64,000 nucleotides of DNA from positions 275,002 through 339,001 of the forward strand of contig NZ_JAKLTR010000007.1 of the NCBI RefSeq assembly GCF_022012415.1. The letters run 5' to 3'. The notes under the pieces are model-generated. The model had not been told where the DNA came from and searched no databases. It worked only from the letters and a program-made list of their open reading frames with translations. This DNA is from Terrimonas ginsenosidimutans. Its GTDB lineage: Bacteria; Bacteroidota; Bacteroidia; Chitinophagales; Chitinophagaceae. Position numbers and translations under genes: made by a program. Shown piece by piece: positions 1 to 9,602 of this stretch. Numbering within the stretch: position 1 is the stretch's first letter; each line of letters starts with the position of its first letter.

Positions 1-642
1 GGCGGAGACAATCCGGCAGCCACTCATATAGCTTTTTATGTGGACGATATTAATGCAGCGACAAATTATTTGAAATCGAAATCAGTAAAGGTTTTGGGAG
101 AGCCATTCCTTACCCCAGTCGGCGATACGAAAGGGGAGAGCTGGGTTTATTTCGAAACACCATGGGGCTCTAAAATGGAATTCGTGTCTTACCCTGAAGG
201 CAAGGAATATGAAAAGAAAAATCCGCAAGTTTTGCTATGGTCTCCTAAAGACGTTCAACCTAAAAAACAATCAATCAACAATATGTCAGGTACCGAAATT
301 TTAGCACTATTGGAGCAACATCTGGCTCTTTGGAACGAACACGATGAAATGAAACGTAACAAAATTGAGAAAGCGATCTATTCTCCGGATATCGAGATGG
401 TAGACAGGCATTTCATTGCAACGGGCTATCAACAGGTCGATTCTTTTGTAAAAGATCTGCAACAAAAAAATCCAGGAGCGAAATTCACTCATTCCCGTCC
501 GGTTGATACGCACCATAATATTGCCCGCTTATTCTGGCAGTTTGGCCCAACCGATCAGCCGGCAATGGTAAAAGGAATGGATCTTTTTGTAATGGAAGAG
601 GGCAAAGTGACTAAACTTTATGTTTTTGTAGAAGAGCAATAA
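1..642 (+). CDS. VOC-family (glyoxalase-like) protein fused to a SnoaL/NTF2-like domain, 5' partial
   Basis: The reading frame is open from base 1, so the N-terminus lies outside the window. The first ~65 visible residues read as the C-terminal half of a vicinal-oxygen-chelate fold (HIAFYVDDINAA, then a WVYFETPWGSKMEFV strand pair ending in the metal-ligand-type Glu). From about residue 95 a second module follows, of the SnoaL/NTF2-like cone fold (LLEQHLALWNEHD, then a C-terminal LFVMEEGKVTKLYVFVE strand). VOC plus SnoaL fusions in Bacteroidota are usually small-molecule binding or detoxification proteins; the substrate cannot be read from sequence. It converges with the NTF2-like gene at 933-1364. 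A GTG at position 40 is in frame but does not look like the true start, because homologous-looking sequence continues upstream of it. Confidence 0.7.
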   Translation, partial: GGDNPAATHIAFYVDDINAATNYLKSKSVKVLGEPFLTPVGDTKGESWVYFETPWGSKMEFVSYPEGKEYEKKNPQVLLWSPKDVQPKKQSINNMSGTEILALLEQHLALWNEHDEMKRNKIEKAIYSPDIEMVDRHFIATGYQQVDSFVKDLQQKNPGAKFTHSRPVDTHHNIARLFWQFGPTDQPAMVKGMDLFVMEEGKVTKLYVFVEEQ

Positions 643-855
643 GCAGATCCAGGCCAGGCCTCAAGAAATCAGCAATCACGCTATTCCAGTCCGGAAAAAT
701 AGCTTGGATTGCTGATTTGTGCTGTGCACAACAATCACCTTGCGATGTTGAAGGTAAGATCAGAATATACCTGGAATCTGTTACAGACTCATTGCAGCAT
801 AAAAACTGTCCGTTAAAAATCGACTGCGTTCAATGTACTCTTTTATTAAAACATT

Positions 856-886
856 AAATCGCCGGACCTGGGAGGTCCGGCGATTT
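856..886. terminator. bidirectional intrinsic terminator between convergent genes
   Basis: A perfect 14-bp inverted repeat (856-869 and 873-886) has a 3-base GGG loop, a GC-rich core and A/T-rich outer ends. It sits between two convergent genes, so it can end transcription from both sides. Confidence 0.8.
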
Positions 887-932
887 CTATACTCCAATAC
901 AGACATGCGTTGTACTTCTGGATTTCGTATCC

Positions 933-1364
933 TTATCCTAAAGCGCCGATCTGTTTTAATAAAATGGTTGCTGCTGTATAACAATGGAAGAATTTCACTT
1001 TACCATCCTCCACTAAAAAGAAATCAGCGCAAGGAGTATTGATCTTCCTGCCAGTTGCTTCAATTACTCCGGTGGGTAGCTGAAGCGGGCCATTGTGTGT
1101 CCCATTCAGGGTCAGCTCAACCATCACCATATTTTGGGCGTCTGCAGGATATACTCTCAGCAATTCACGATGCATGTCGGGAAAAGCTTTGGCATATATA
1201 TCGACCACCATGCCCGTGTCTTTGCCGTAATATTTTTTGTCGGCGGATACGTCCCAGAAATAGCCATCGTCAGCGAACAATGTCGCGAATTGTTTGGAAT
1301 CCTGGATCTCTGCTACTTCGTAGAGATGACGAATGATCTCTTCATTTGTTTGTTTTGTACTCAT
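933..1364 (-). CDS. SnoaL/NTF2-like family protein
   Basis: 143 residues, full length for the family. The N-terminal helix (NEEIIRHLYEVAEIQDSKQF), the LFADDGYFWDV strand and the C-terminal DFFLVEDGKVKFFHCY pattern are typical of SnoaL-like/ester-cyclase-type NTF2 folds. These are small alpha+beta barrels that act as hydrolases, isomerases or binding proteins. No signal peptide is seen, so it is probably cytoplasmic. The family is well supported; no specific reaction can be assigned. It has no operon partner and ends against the terminator at 856-886. Confidence 0.7.
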   Translation of the reverse strand: MSTKQTNEEIIRHLYEVAEIQDSKQFATLFADDGYFWDVSADKKYYGKDTGMVVDIYAKAFPDMHRELLRVYPADAQNMVMVELTLNGTHNGPLQLPTGVIEATGRKINTPCADFFLVEDGKVKFFHCYTAATILLKQIGALG

Positions 1365-1917
1365 AGTGAATATGTTTTTGAAGCAGCAAACCTATTTACT
1401 CATTAAGCAGGGATTATTGATGTAAGGCAAGAAACATATTGATCTATATCAATACAAGATATTGATTCAAACATGAGGAGCTTGAATGAGTTGGCTGAGA
1501 GTCAAACCTAATCTGAATTCAGTCTTGACTTAAACATATCATGACAGACTTCCTCGATCGCGAAAAAAGGAGCAAAGGTTTCATAAAGGCATTTGTTCTC
1601 ATCTGCAACAGATTCGAATTAAAGAATATGAACAGTTGACTTTCAGGCAATTTTCAATATTGAGCACGTATGAGCTCATGAAATGACTCAAGTTTTACCT
1701 AGATATTGCAGGATGTATGTTACGAGGAAATGATGTAAAGTATACTAATCCGCATGTATATTTTTCACATACGACTAGAGCCAAACTGTTGTCGTAATGA
1801 GTCATATATCATTTGCTTTCTCTGATCATTTCAAAAGACGCATGGAATGAATCAAGAAGCTTCGATTTAAAAGAGTAGTATCAAATTTCGTCTTTTGTAT
1901 CAGTCAATCATACTTGT
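1365..1917. other. gene-free stretch carrying an att-like repeat
   Basis: No convincing ORF. It contains the att-like repeat copy at 1771-1890 and a separate CTCATGAAATGACTCAAG motif near 1675-1692 that resembles the core of that repeat. Otherwise I see AT-rich sequence without recognisable function. Confidence 0.5.
1771..1890. repeat. att-like dispersed repeat, copy A
   Basis: This segment aligns along its length with 22685-22807. Both have an ACGACTAGA...AACTG core, then CGTAATGAGT, ATATATCA, a CATGGAATGA-TCAAGAA block and TCAAATTT. In copy B the core equals the 3' end (T-arm) of the tRNA-Pro at 51137-51210; here it has drifted (GACTAGAGCCAAACT). The core is flanked by inverted TACGAC/GTCGTA. 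The likely interpretation is a relic attachment site of an integrated element. Confidence 0.6.
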
Positions 1918-3297
1918 TTATTCCATGATTACGGTCTTTCGCTCAAGCCATGCGATCATGTTAATGACTAGATAATTCCAGTTTTGAAACCCTCTATTTA
2001 AAACGGGCGTACCTTGCTCGGGCTCATAGTACTCATGAAGTGCGCCGTTCTTTTCGAAGTCACGCCCAAAGAGCCGAATGGTCTTTAAAGCAAGATCCAT
2101 AGCATCGCGATCAAATTTATAATTTATCAAACCCCTGTACACTAAGTAATTACTGATTCCCCAAACAGGTCCCAGCCAGTTAGATGGGTTTCCTGACGCG
2201 CGGACACTGTACATCTTTTCCATTTTTGATAATGTACGGATGCCATAAGGTGCAGCAAATGTTTTTTCATTTTTCAAATGCTCTGCAACCATCCTGCGAG
2301 CTTGTTCAGGTGTGGCGATCTCTGCCCACATAGCAAGAAATCCTGACCATACACCGATACGTTGTATCAGTGCATCGTAATTACGTGGGAAGCCACTATG
2401 CAGGGAAAACTTTATACCGAGATTTACTTCCGGCTTGCTGGTGACGGGGAAAAGATTAATGTCGACAGAATAAAAGAACCCATCGCGTTCATCCCAGCAA
2501 TGTTCCTGGATAGCCGCCTTCAAGTCATCGGCCATTTTATTGTATTCCCTACCGATCTCGCTGAGTTGTAAACGGCCGGCAAGATAAACCATCGCCTTTA
2601 ACTCTTTATACATAAAGCAATTCAGAAGGATGGAGGCAGAGCTCCCGGGTGGACGATAGTATGTGCTCGGATCATTATCAACGCCTATGGCGAGATCATT
2701 TTGCCAGTAATATAAGCCGGTGGGTTTATGCTTATGAAAGGCTTCATAGTTGTTCATGAACGACTGCAGCAGGTTGAATTTCTCTCGCAGCCATTCAGCA
2801 TCACCGTTCTGCTGACGCGTAATAAAAGCGGCATGTTGCGCCAGAACCGGCTTATGCATATTAGCTTTATAAATATCCGGTGGCATTTCCCCGCGCGGAT
2901 TTGAACCCTGCCAGATCACAATAGGAATATAGCCATCACTTCCCGCATATTTCAGAAAGTTGAGCACACAGCCTTGTTCGTAGGCCAGCAGCTCTTTTGA
3001 ATCCGCCGGATTCCCCTGATCTGTGATGATCTGCCGCAACGCAATATTGGTGAGCCAGGAATCCCAATCCCAGAGATCCTTTGCATAGGCATCGCTGCCT
3101 GGTGTAATGAACGGATAGGGGAGAGAACCTCCCGCAGGTTTCAGCATGCCTTTGTAATCCTTATACACATACTGCTTGATCAGCTCTTTGTATTTACTGA
3201 TATCAGGTGGTAATTGAGCGCGGATCGTAATGGAGAAAAGGACTCCGATGCATAGCGTAGCGATCCGGATTAACTTCCTGTTTGATGACGCGAACAT
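1918..3297 (-). CDS. secreted GH63-like (alpha/alpha)6-barrel glycoside hydrolase
   Basis: 459 residues with an N-terminal signal peptide ending near RAQ (about residue 28). The body has hallmarks of GH63 C-terminal/trehalase-like (alpha/alpha)6 barrels: DLWDWDSWLTNIAL, GYIPIVIWQ, NDPSTYYRPPGSSASI, a GPVWGISNYLVYRGL helix pair and a C-terminal LHEYYEPEQGTPVL-FQNWNYL block. Members cleave alpha-glucosides, mannosylglycerate-type bonds or related linkages; the exact substrate is not readable. It is the last gene of the minus-strand PUL, 9 bp after the SGNH gene, and probably processes a released oligosaccharide in the periplasm. Confidence 0.7.
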   Translation of the reverse strand: MFASSNRKLIRIATLCIGVLFSITIRAQLPPDISKYKELIKQYVYKDYKGMLKPAGGSLPYPFITPGSDAYAKDLWDWDSWLTNIALRQIITDQGNPADSKELLAYEQGCVLNFLKYAGSDGYIPIVIWQGSNPRGEMPPDIYKANMHKPVLAQHAAFITRQQNGDAEWLREKFNLLQSFMNNYEAFHKHKPTGLYYWQNDLAIGVDNDPSTYYRPPGSSASILLNCFMYKELKAMVYLAGRLQLSEIGREYNKMADDLKAAIQEHCWDERDGFFYSVDINLFPVTSKPEVNLGIKFSLHSGFPRNYDALIQRIGVWSGFLAMWAEIATPEQARRMVAEHLKNEKTFAAPYGIRTLSKMEKMYSVRASGNPSNWLGPVWGISNYLVYRGLINYKFDRDAMDLALKTIRLFGRDFEKNGALHEYYEPEQGTPVLNRGFQNWNYLVINMIAWLERKTVIME

Positions 3298-3306
3298 TTC
3301 TATCGT

Positions 3307-3978
3307 TTAAAAGTATTTATCGATCGTATTCCAGATTGCTTCGGCTATCAACCGCATCCCTTTGTCTGATGGATGAGACGCAACACCTTCGTGTTCGAAT
3401 TGTCCTATTGCCATATTGGTCTTGTCGGCGGATAACCCAGCTATTGATACAAAATCATATCCTCTGTCTTTGGCGAGATCTTTAACGATGCCATTCACAT
3501 GATGATTTGTCCAGAATCCATCTACCAGTACTTTGATCGCCTTGTTTTCTGGATCCAGGTAATCGATCAGCTTTTTGTAGTATCCTGCAAAATCGTTTGA
3601 CACCGCAGAGCTGTCTTTTACATTTTCAGCAATCTTGATGATCAGCAGATCGGGTTTCATCTCCCTGAACGGCTTCAATTGAGTAAGATCATAGGTAGGA
3701 TAGAAGTTTTCGAACACAGAGATGTTCTGCCGTTTGACAACTGCTTTTTTTCTTTCAAGGTGAATGTGTTTGGTTAGTATACTGACGAAATCACTGTCGG
3801 CAACAGATGCTGCCATTCCCCAGGATGCATTCCAGCCTATCGCCGGGCTGGGATCATGCGCTACGATGCTGTTCCCCAATATCAGCACCTTTTGGATCTT
3901 GCGATGTTTTACCTGTTGCGCCTGTGAACAGGCGCAACAGCATAAAAAGAAGAGTGTAAGAATGATCTTTGTTCTCAT
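3307..3978 (-). CDS. SGNH/GDSL-type hydrolase (putative carbohydrate esterase)
   Basis: 223 residues with a hydrophobic leader ending in a run of cysteines (LFFLCCCACSQ), so it is probably a lipoprotein. Block I is VLILGNSIVAHDP, with the candidate nucleophile Ser37 in GNS rather than GDS. The block V-like HPSDKG (His202) near the C-terminus supplies the catalytic His. SGNH enzymes in PULs usually remove acetyl or methyl esters from glycans, which fits the neighbouring beta-helix and GH127 genes. Tightly packed in the PUL operon: 9 bp from the downstream gene and 26 bp from the upstream one. Confidence 0.72.
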   Translation of the reverse strand: MRTKIILTLFFLCCCACSQAQQVKHRKIQKVLILGNSIVAHDPSPAIGWNASWGMAASVADSDFVSILTKHIHLERKKAVVKRQNISVFENFYPTYDLTQLKPFREMKPDLLIIKIAENVKDSSAVSNDFAGYYKKLIDYLDPENKAIKVLVDGFWTNHHVNGIVKDLAKDRGYDFVSIAGLSADKTNMAIGQFEHEGVASHPSDKGMRLIAEAIWNTIDKYF

Positions 3979-4004
3979 AAGTAATAATAGATGATCTTGT
4001 TGAT

Positions 4005-7000
4005 TTATTTGTCTGCCTTTAATATCCTTTGGATATAATATCCGTGATCAGATGAACGTAAAGAAAGGATATACATTCCCGGGATCAGTGCCCTGGTGTC
4101 GATCGTATTACTTCCGCCATTTAAACGTCCCTGTTTGATCATTGCACCTTGAATACTGATCAACTGGTATGTCCATTCGTTTTGACCGGACGGTATATTT
4201 AGTGTAAGCCTGTCTGTAACGGGGTTTGGATATATGTTTATCTTAAATGGTTGTTCTTCTCCAGTTTTAATTTTTTCCGGTATGGGCTGCGTCGCATTTT
4301 TTTGAATGACGCCATTCCCTGCATAAATATCAAAAGCATCCCAGTCAGAATAGTAATCTGATGAAGATGCATGTTTGTCATTCCTTACAACCATCCGAAG
4401 CGTATGTTCTCCGTTGGCGAGACCGGTTTTCTGATAGCAAATAGCCTGCAGCATATCCACAGCGTTATACGTGTCAACTGTAGAATCGAATACACCATCG
4501 ATATAGATATCTGCTTTTCCATGATCGCTGCTTTTCTTCCCGATCCATCGAACTCCGGTGCCAGTGAATTTGAACTCTGCATAGCTGCCGGCAACGTTTG
4601 AATAATGGGCATCCTGCAGATAATATCCGGTAACGGGAGTAGCGGGACAATTGTAATAATAGGCGGCTGTTGCGTTATCATTGCGTCTTGACCAGCTGCT
4701 GCCGGTGGAATCGTTATAAACCTCCATTTCAAGAACAGCATATCCCCAGGTTCCACCAGCATCCAGTACGCAGGATGTTGGATTCAACCGCAGATAACGA
4801 TAAGCGGTATTTCCAAAGGCATTATATGTTTTGGTACCACCGGCTCCCGCCGCTTCTGTCACCAATGTGTGCCAGGTATAGCGATCGTCTGATGCCTGGA
4901 TTGTATAAACAGATGCGTAGTTGGTCGTCCCTGACTTGAACACGATCCGGTTGAACGCCTTTACTGCTCCGAGATCAATGGTCAGTTTCCAGGGTGTTGT
5001 CCTGGAACTTGCCTGCGCGTAGGTTCCGTCATTGCCGTCATTGGTTTTATCCGCATTGTAACCGGTATACATTTCCTGGTCGGAGAGTACAGGTTTGTTC
5101 AAGGCGAGGTTTGCGGTGTTTGGCGCTGTTGCAGAATCGTTGTAAATCTCGAAGTCGAGAATGGTATGCCCCCAATCGCCAGAACTCAATACCGTTGCAG
5201 TCGGATTCAGTCTGACATACCGGTAAGTCACACTGCCAAAGTTCTTGTAAGTTTTGGTAAGGCCGCTGCTGGCTGTTTCTGTAACGAATGTTGTCCAGGA
5301 AGAACCATTGTTGGATCCCTGTATGGTGTACTGCGATGCATACTCGCTGGCACCTGATTTGAATACAACGCGGTTAAATTTTGTACTGCTATCGAGATCT
5401 ATTGCAAGTTTCCACGGCGTGGTACGCGAACTGCCTTGTGCAAATCCGGTGATTGTTCCATCTACCGCTTTATCGGCACCATGACCTGTATACATTCCCT
5501 GGTCAGAGGTGGCGGTCTTGTTCAAAGCGAGATTGATCAGCGCAGGTAAAGCGCCGTGCGTGATATTCAGGTTGGAAACATAGCTTTGAACATCGATATT
5601 GCCATTTGTTGCGTCCGTTACAACAGCGCCTTCTCTTACATAGTTCACGAAATTCACTCCATTGACATCATGTGATCCGTCTACGCCTTTTAAAAGCGAT
5701 TGTCTTTCGTACTTACCGTTATAGGTAAGGTTTGAAACAGTAATATTCCTGATCGATCCGGCATTTTCACCGGGGAAGCGCTCATCTGTTCTGAACTGGA
5801 AGATGGATGAATTACCGGCAGCTCTGAATGAATCGATCCGGATATTGTCAAATACCACATCGGAGATCCGGTTACCGCCATTCGGCCAGAGCTTGAAACA
5901 GCCATTGAATTTGTCGAGATCATACACGCCCTGCTGGTTTACGATATCAATATTCTGAAAGCTGAGATTGCTGATGGGTTGGCCGCCGCTGCTGCCGCTT
6001 AAACCGATCAGCGCAATATGAGCATCGTCTCCAAAGAACACGCTGTTCTTAAAAGTATTGTTATTGCCGGCAGCATAGTGATACATTACCAGTAAGTCAT
6101 CGCAGGCTCTGAAAAACACATTGTCGACAATTCCATTGGTTGAGCCACTGAAGTGTACACCATCTGAATTCACATCACGCCCAAACAAATGAACACCTTT
6201 TACAACAGGTCGTGAAGAGAAGTTCATTACGATCGACCACATCGGCGGATCAAGGATCGTGATCCCTTCCACTCTGTTGTCTGAACCACTGATCATCCAA
6301 ATGGCACCGGTACGTCCTTCACTTTGCGGAGTGGTGAGCGTATGCCGCAAACCACTGCAATCCAGTAATCCTCTTCCTTTAACGGTGATCCTGTCCACCG
6401 CATCACTCATGATCGAACCTTTCACACTTGCACCACCCGGAATATAAACAGTGGTGCCGCTTTTACCAAGATAGAAGGCTTCGCCGGCATGCCAGTTGCC
6501 ATAAGCGGTAGGTGAGATATAGGCAGAGATATTACTGCCATCAACCGCATATTCGTAGCCCGGCATTGCCCCGCTGATGGCTTTGTTCAGGGCAAGATTA
6601 ACAGTGCCTCCTACGGCATACACCATGAACTCATTGATCACAGAGGCGAATACATAGGATGATGCCGCATTGTTACCCAGTAATTTCAATCGCACATATC
6701 GCGCATTAACGGCGGAGAAGGTCTGCGTGATCGTACCCGTACTGGTGTTGCCTGTTCCATCGTATGCGGTGATGTAAGCATCACCAGCATTCAGTTTTGT
6801 CTCCACCACGTATTTTACTTTGCCGGTATTGGTCTGGTAATTTCCCTGGTTCAACCCGATCTTGTCGATGGAGTAGCTGGCGCCAAGATCAAGCTCAAGC
6901 CATAGGCCACTAGGCAGTGTGTGCGCGCCCGGCTTAAAGTAATACGTATTCTTTCCGGCTGGTAATTCATAGGGTATCGGATCACCAGGATTGATCGCGT

Positions 7001-7487
7001 ATACGTTGGATGCACTTACGGATGGTGCATCTGTTTCAGGAAGATTGGTGTTAATGTGCAGCACGTCTGTTTCCCAGTCATTATTGATCCGGACAACGAT
7101 CTTCCTTGGCGCATTCGGGTCCTGTGCCACAGGAAAGGTGAGTGTGCTGCCGCTTTGTGTGGCATTTATGGCGTATGACCATGGCCTGATATCATAGGAA
7201 GAGATGGAGCCCCCATTGTACGTAACCTTTATCTCCGCGGAACCGGAGAAATCAAAATTAACCATGGATGAATTATTGACCGATCCATTCTGATGGCCAA
7301 CTTTTACATTGTACTCAAACAGATCAGTCCAGGAAATATCTCCCTGTTTCCTCACCTGGACGGTAAATTTAGTATTGGCCGTCGTGCCTGATGGGGGCGT
7401 CCAGACATTCAGCACGTTTTGTGCCGTTGCGATCATGTTGCTAAAACAACAGGCAAGCACAAGCATTAAGGGGTATTTTTTTCGCAT
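4005..7487 (-). CDS. large secreted beta-helix glycan-degrading protein with discoidin domains and type IX sorting signal
   Basis: 1160 residues. Order: signal peptide (to about residue 22); a beta-sandwich region resembling the N-terminus of GH49-type enzymes; a first F5/8C (discoidin)-like segment at ~195-290; a right-handed parallel beta-helix at ~340-620 (repeats such as VKGVHLFGRDVNSDGVHFSG and FKNSVFFGDDAHIALIG with paired Asp); two further discoidin domains (~630-765 and ~770-900); a beta-sandwich CBM-like module (~905-1040); and a C-terminal type IX secretion sorting domain starting INIYPNPVTDRL. The DG-H and DD patterns in the helix recall GH28/GH49 inverting hydrolases. It is expected on the cell surface or released, attacking polysaccharide before SusCD uptake. 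The substrate is inferred from the GH127 neighbour. Confidence 0.72.
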   Translation of the reverse strand: MRKKYPLMLVLACCFSNMIATAQNVLNVWTPPSGTTANTKFTVQVRKQGDISWTDLFEYNVKVGHQNGSVNNSSMVNFDFSGSAEIKVTYNGGSISSYDIRPWSYAINATQSGSTLTFPVAQDPNAPRKIVVRINNDWETDVLHINTNLPETDAPSVSASNVYAINPGDPIPYELPAGKNTYYFKPGAHTLPSGLWLELDLGASYSIDKIGLNQGNYQTNTGKVKYVVETKLNAGDAYITAYDGTGNTSTGTITQTFSAVNARYVRLKLLGNNAASSYVFASVINEFMVYAVGGTVNLALNKAISGAMPGYEYAVDGSNISAYISPTAYGNWHAGEAFYLGKSGTTVYIPGGASVKGSIMSDAVDRITVKGRGLLDCSGLRHTLTTPQSEGRTGAIWMISGSDNRVEGITILDPPMWSIVMNFSSRPVVKGVHLFGRDVNSDGVHFSGSTNGIVDNVFFRACDDLLVMYHYAAGNNNTFKNSVFFGDDAHIALIGLSGSSGGQPISNLSFQNIDIVNQQGVYDLDKFNGCFKLWPNGGNRISDVVFDNIRIDSFRAAGNSSIFQFRTDERFPGENAGSIRNITVSNLTYNGKYERQSLLKGVDGSHDVNGVNFVNYVREGAVVTDATNGNIDVQSYVSNLNITHGALPALINLALNKTATSDQGMYTGHGADKAVDGTITGFAQGSSRTTPWKLAIDLDSSTKFNRVVFKSGASEYASQYTIQGSNNGSSWTTFVTETASSGLTKTYKNFGSVTYRYVRLNPTATVLSSGDWGHTILDFEIYNDSATAPNTANLALNKPVLSDQEMYTGYNADKTNDGNDGTYAQASSRTTPWKLTIDLGAVKAFNRIVFKSGTTNYASVYTIQASDDRYTWHTLVTEAAGAGGTKTYNAFGNTAYRYLRLNPTSCVLDAGGTWGYAVLEMEVYNDSTGSSWSRRNDNATAAYYYNCPATPVTGYYLQDAHYSNVAGSYAEFKFTGTGVRWIGKKSSDHGKADIYIDGVFDSTVDTYNAVDMLQAICYQKTGLANGEHTLRMVVRNDKHASSSDYYSDWDAFDIYAGNGVIQKNATQPIPEKIKTGEEQPFKINIYPNPVTDRLTLNIPSGQNEWTYQLISIQGAMIKQGRLNGGSNTIDTRALIPGMYILSLRSSDHGYYIQRILKADK

Positions 7488-7505
7488 GGCAGGTTTATTT
7501 GGTGA

Positions 7506-9353
7506 TTAATTGGATGGCTTTTTAGCATTCGGATCGAATGGATTCAGCATCGATTGGGTATTCGCGCCTTTGTTGGTTCCTGGCTCAGATGCAAACTGCA
7601 GCCTTGTCATTAGGTATGCATGCTTGTTGAAGGTGAGTGCACCAACCGGACGGAGAACGCTTTGCAGATCCGAGGGAAAACCCGAATGACTGTAGCGAAC
7701 AGGAAAACGAATGCCCGTGATTGCCGGAGACGCTAAAACCGGAGTAATCGCTTTCAGATAGACGGTGTTATCATTCGGCTCGGCAACAAAGATGGGATCA
7801 GTTTTATCATCCGCCCCCATGAGGTAAGGGCCATAATGCAGGCTTCCTGCTACCGGGGAAGAACTGAGTTGCGAAGGCGTAATTGATTTGGCATTGCCTG
7901 TATGTATCGATACGCGGTATTTAAAACCTACGCGAATCACAGTGCCGGCGGAATGATTGCCAAGCTGTAGGTAATCATCTTTAGCCGGTGTAGAAATCTT
8001 TTTGCCGTTTATCATCACTTCCATTTTTTCTGCCCATGAAGGAACCCGAAGAGCAACCGGTCCGGCTTTGGCATCAATGGAGTTCAACCTGATGTGGAAG
8101 AACTGCAATCCATCAGAAGGTTTGTCTTTTGTGATGGTATAGCCGATCTTTTTATCTGTATACGTTGTTTCGATATAAAGATTCAGCCTGATCCCTTCTG
8201 CTGTATGTTCTGTCATGTATTCATTCCTGACTTCATACATCGCACGAAGTCCATGCATCGTGCAGCACCACCAGGATGCATGAAGGAAGTCAGGGCTTGA
8301 CCCTTCTGCGTTCAACACGTGGTGACCGAAATCACCGGTGTAATACTGATTGAAGTAAAGAGCATTCAGTAAGGAGAATTCACCTTTATCGAGATAGGTT
8401 TTGTTCCCGGTTACTTTATAAAGATCAAAACTCAACCGCAGGAAATCGGCGGTGGAACATCCTTCATCACGATCCACATCCATGTGTCCGAAATATTCTC
8501 TCACGCTGCCGAATGAAGTGTAATCATCCGAACTAACCAGGTCGTCATATTGTTTGCGGACAAAATCAAGGTGTTCCGGTTTGTGATCATAATTGTAAAG
8601 CATCAGCACACCGCGCAGCGTACTCAGGTAGCCATGCGTGTGTTGTTTGCCGCGGGGTGGAAGTACAGGATATGTTTTCGCTGCAATGTTTGCGTATTTT
8701 GCATCACCGGAGAATTCGGTAAGCATGATCAGTCCTTCGATGTACTGTGTAAAACAAATAATGCCCATGGCCATCATCCCTTCGAGTCTTTTGGAGACGG
8801 CAGGGGTGGAGCATACTTCATAGGAACTGATAAAGAAATCTCCAAGGCGTTTGGCAGCCTGTAAGGCATTGGGGTCATGGTATTCTTTATAATACTGCAT
8901 CAGTCCCACCAGCAGACGACCATTTCCCCAGAGAAGTGCCATGTGTTCGCCGCTGATCTTATCTTCTGTGAAGATGAGGTCTTTACTTCCGAATCTGCCG
9001 TCGGCCTGTTGAAAACTGATGAGTTTGCTGACGAGTTGTGGTAATTGAATACGGTTTGATTTTTTGGGCGCCATTGAGAGCACTTCTATATAACGGCCCG
9101 AAAGATCACCGGAGAAATTATAGAATCTTCTCGGATTGGCGGGATCAAGATTGACGTCTGCGAGAATGAATTGCTCTGTGTATTGTGGGATCATTTTGCT
9201 GGTCGTAAGCCGGTTCAGGGTCATTTGCATACGATAGTCAAATTCATGGCGAGACAGGGAATCGATGTTACCTGTATTCTCCTGAGCGAAAGCTTGTCCG
9301 AGTATGTTGAGGCTAATCGTTAGGGTGAAAAGTTTAAAGCTATTGATCTTCAT
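7506..9353 (-). CDS. GH127/GH146-type beta-L-arabinofuranosidase (DUF1680 family)
   Basis: 615 residues with a signal peptide (to about residue 24, AFAQ). The characteristic motif DEGCSTADFLRLSFDLYKVTG gives Glu297 and Cys299, and WWCCTMHGLRAM gives Cys363-Cys364. In characterised GH127 enzymes this E-x-C plus CC set binds zinc and includes the cysteine nucleophile. An (alpha/alpha)6 barrel is followed by C-terminal beta-domains (ALRVPSWAEKMEVMINGK), as in the family. It removes terminal beta-L-arabinofuranose, found in plant hydroxyproline-rich glycoproteins and pectic side chains. It lies between SusD and the beta-helix gene in one minus-strand operon. The family call is strong; the exact linkage is inferred. 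Confidence 0.82.
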   Translation of the reverse strand: MKINSFKLFTLTISLNILGQAFAQENTGNIDSLSRHEFDYRMQMTLNRLTTSKMIPQYTEQFILADVNLDPANPRRFYNFSGDLSGRYIEVLSMAPKKSNRIQLPQLVSKLISFQQADGRFGSKDLIFTEDKISGEHMALLWGNGRLLVGLMQYYKEYHDPNALQAAKRLGDFFISSYEVCSTPAVSKRLEGMMAMGIICFTQYIEGLIMLTEFSGDAKYANIAAKTYPVLPPRGKQHTHGYLSTLRGVLMLYNYDHKPEHLDFVRKQYDDLVSSDDYTSFGSVREYFGHMDVDRDEGCSTADFLRLSFDLYKVTGNKTYLDKGEFSLLNALYFNQYYTGDFGHHVLNAEGSSPDFLHASWWCCTMHGLRAMYEVRNEYMTEHTAEGIRLNLYIETTYTDKKIGYTITKDKPSDGLQFFHIRLNSIDAKAGPVALRVPSWAEKMEVMINGKKISTPAKDDYLQLGNHSAGTVIRVGFKYRVSIHTGNAKSITPSQLSSSPVAGSLHYGPYLMGADDKTDPIFVAEPNDNTVYLKAITPVLASPAITGIRFPVRYSHSGFPSDLQSVLRPVGALTFNKHAYLMTRLQFASEPGTNKGANTQSMLNPFDPNAKKPSN

Positions 9354-9373
9354 AGTTGCTGTTTTATTATTGA

Positions 9374-9596
9374 GTGGCGTAATCTCCCGCAGATTACGCA
9401 GATGGAATATTCATTCGGCCTGACAGCCGTTTGCTAAATGAACTTTACAGACATAGGGAGGTCATTGGCAGATTACGCCGATCGTCTGCGTAATCTGCGA
9501 GGGTTTTCGAATTATCAAATGTTCGAAAAACAATGCCTCTGCAAGTTTGAGAACTGTATAATCTGCGAAATCTGCGGGAAACTACGCCGGTCGTTT
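9374..9596. repeat. TGGCGTA-type intergenic hairpin repeat region
   Basis: Begins TGGCGTAATCTC and ends CTACGCCG. Arms of GCAGATTACGCAGAT type face their complements (GCGTAATCTGCG, ATCTGCGGGAAACTACGCC) several times, so the segment can fold into nested hairpins. It fills the SusD-GH127 gap within the PUL, where it could stabilise or attenuate the downstream mRNA. It shares the TGGCGTA start with the repeats at 55195, 56990 and 63922. Confidence 0.6.
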
Positions 9597-9602
9597 AATC
9601 AG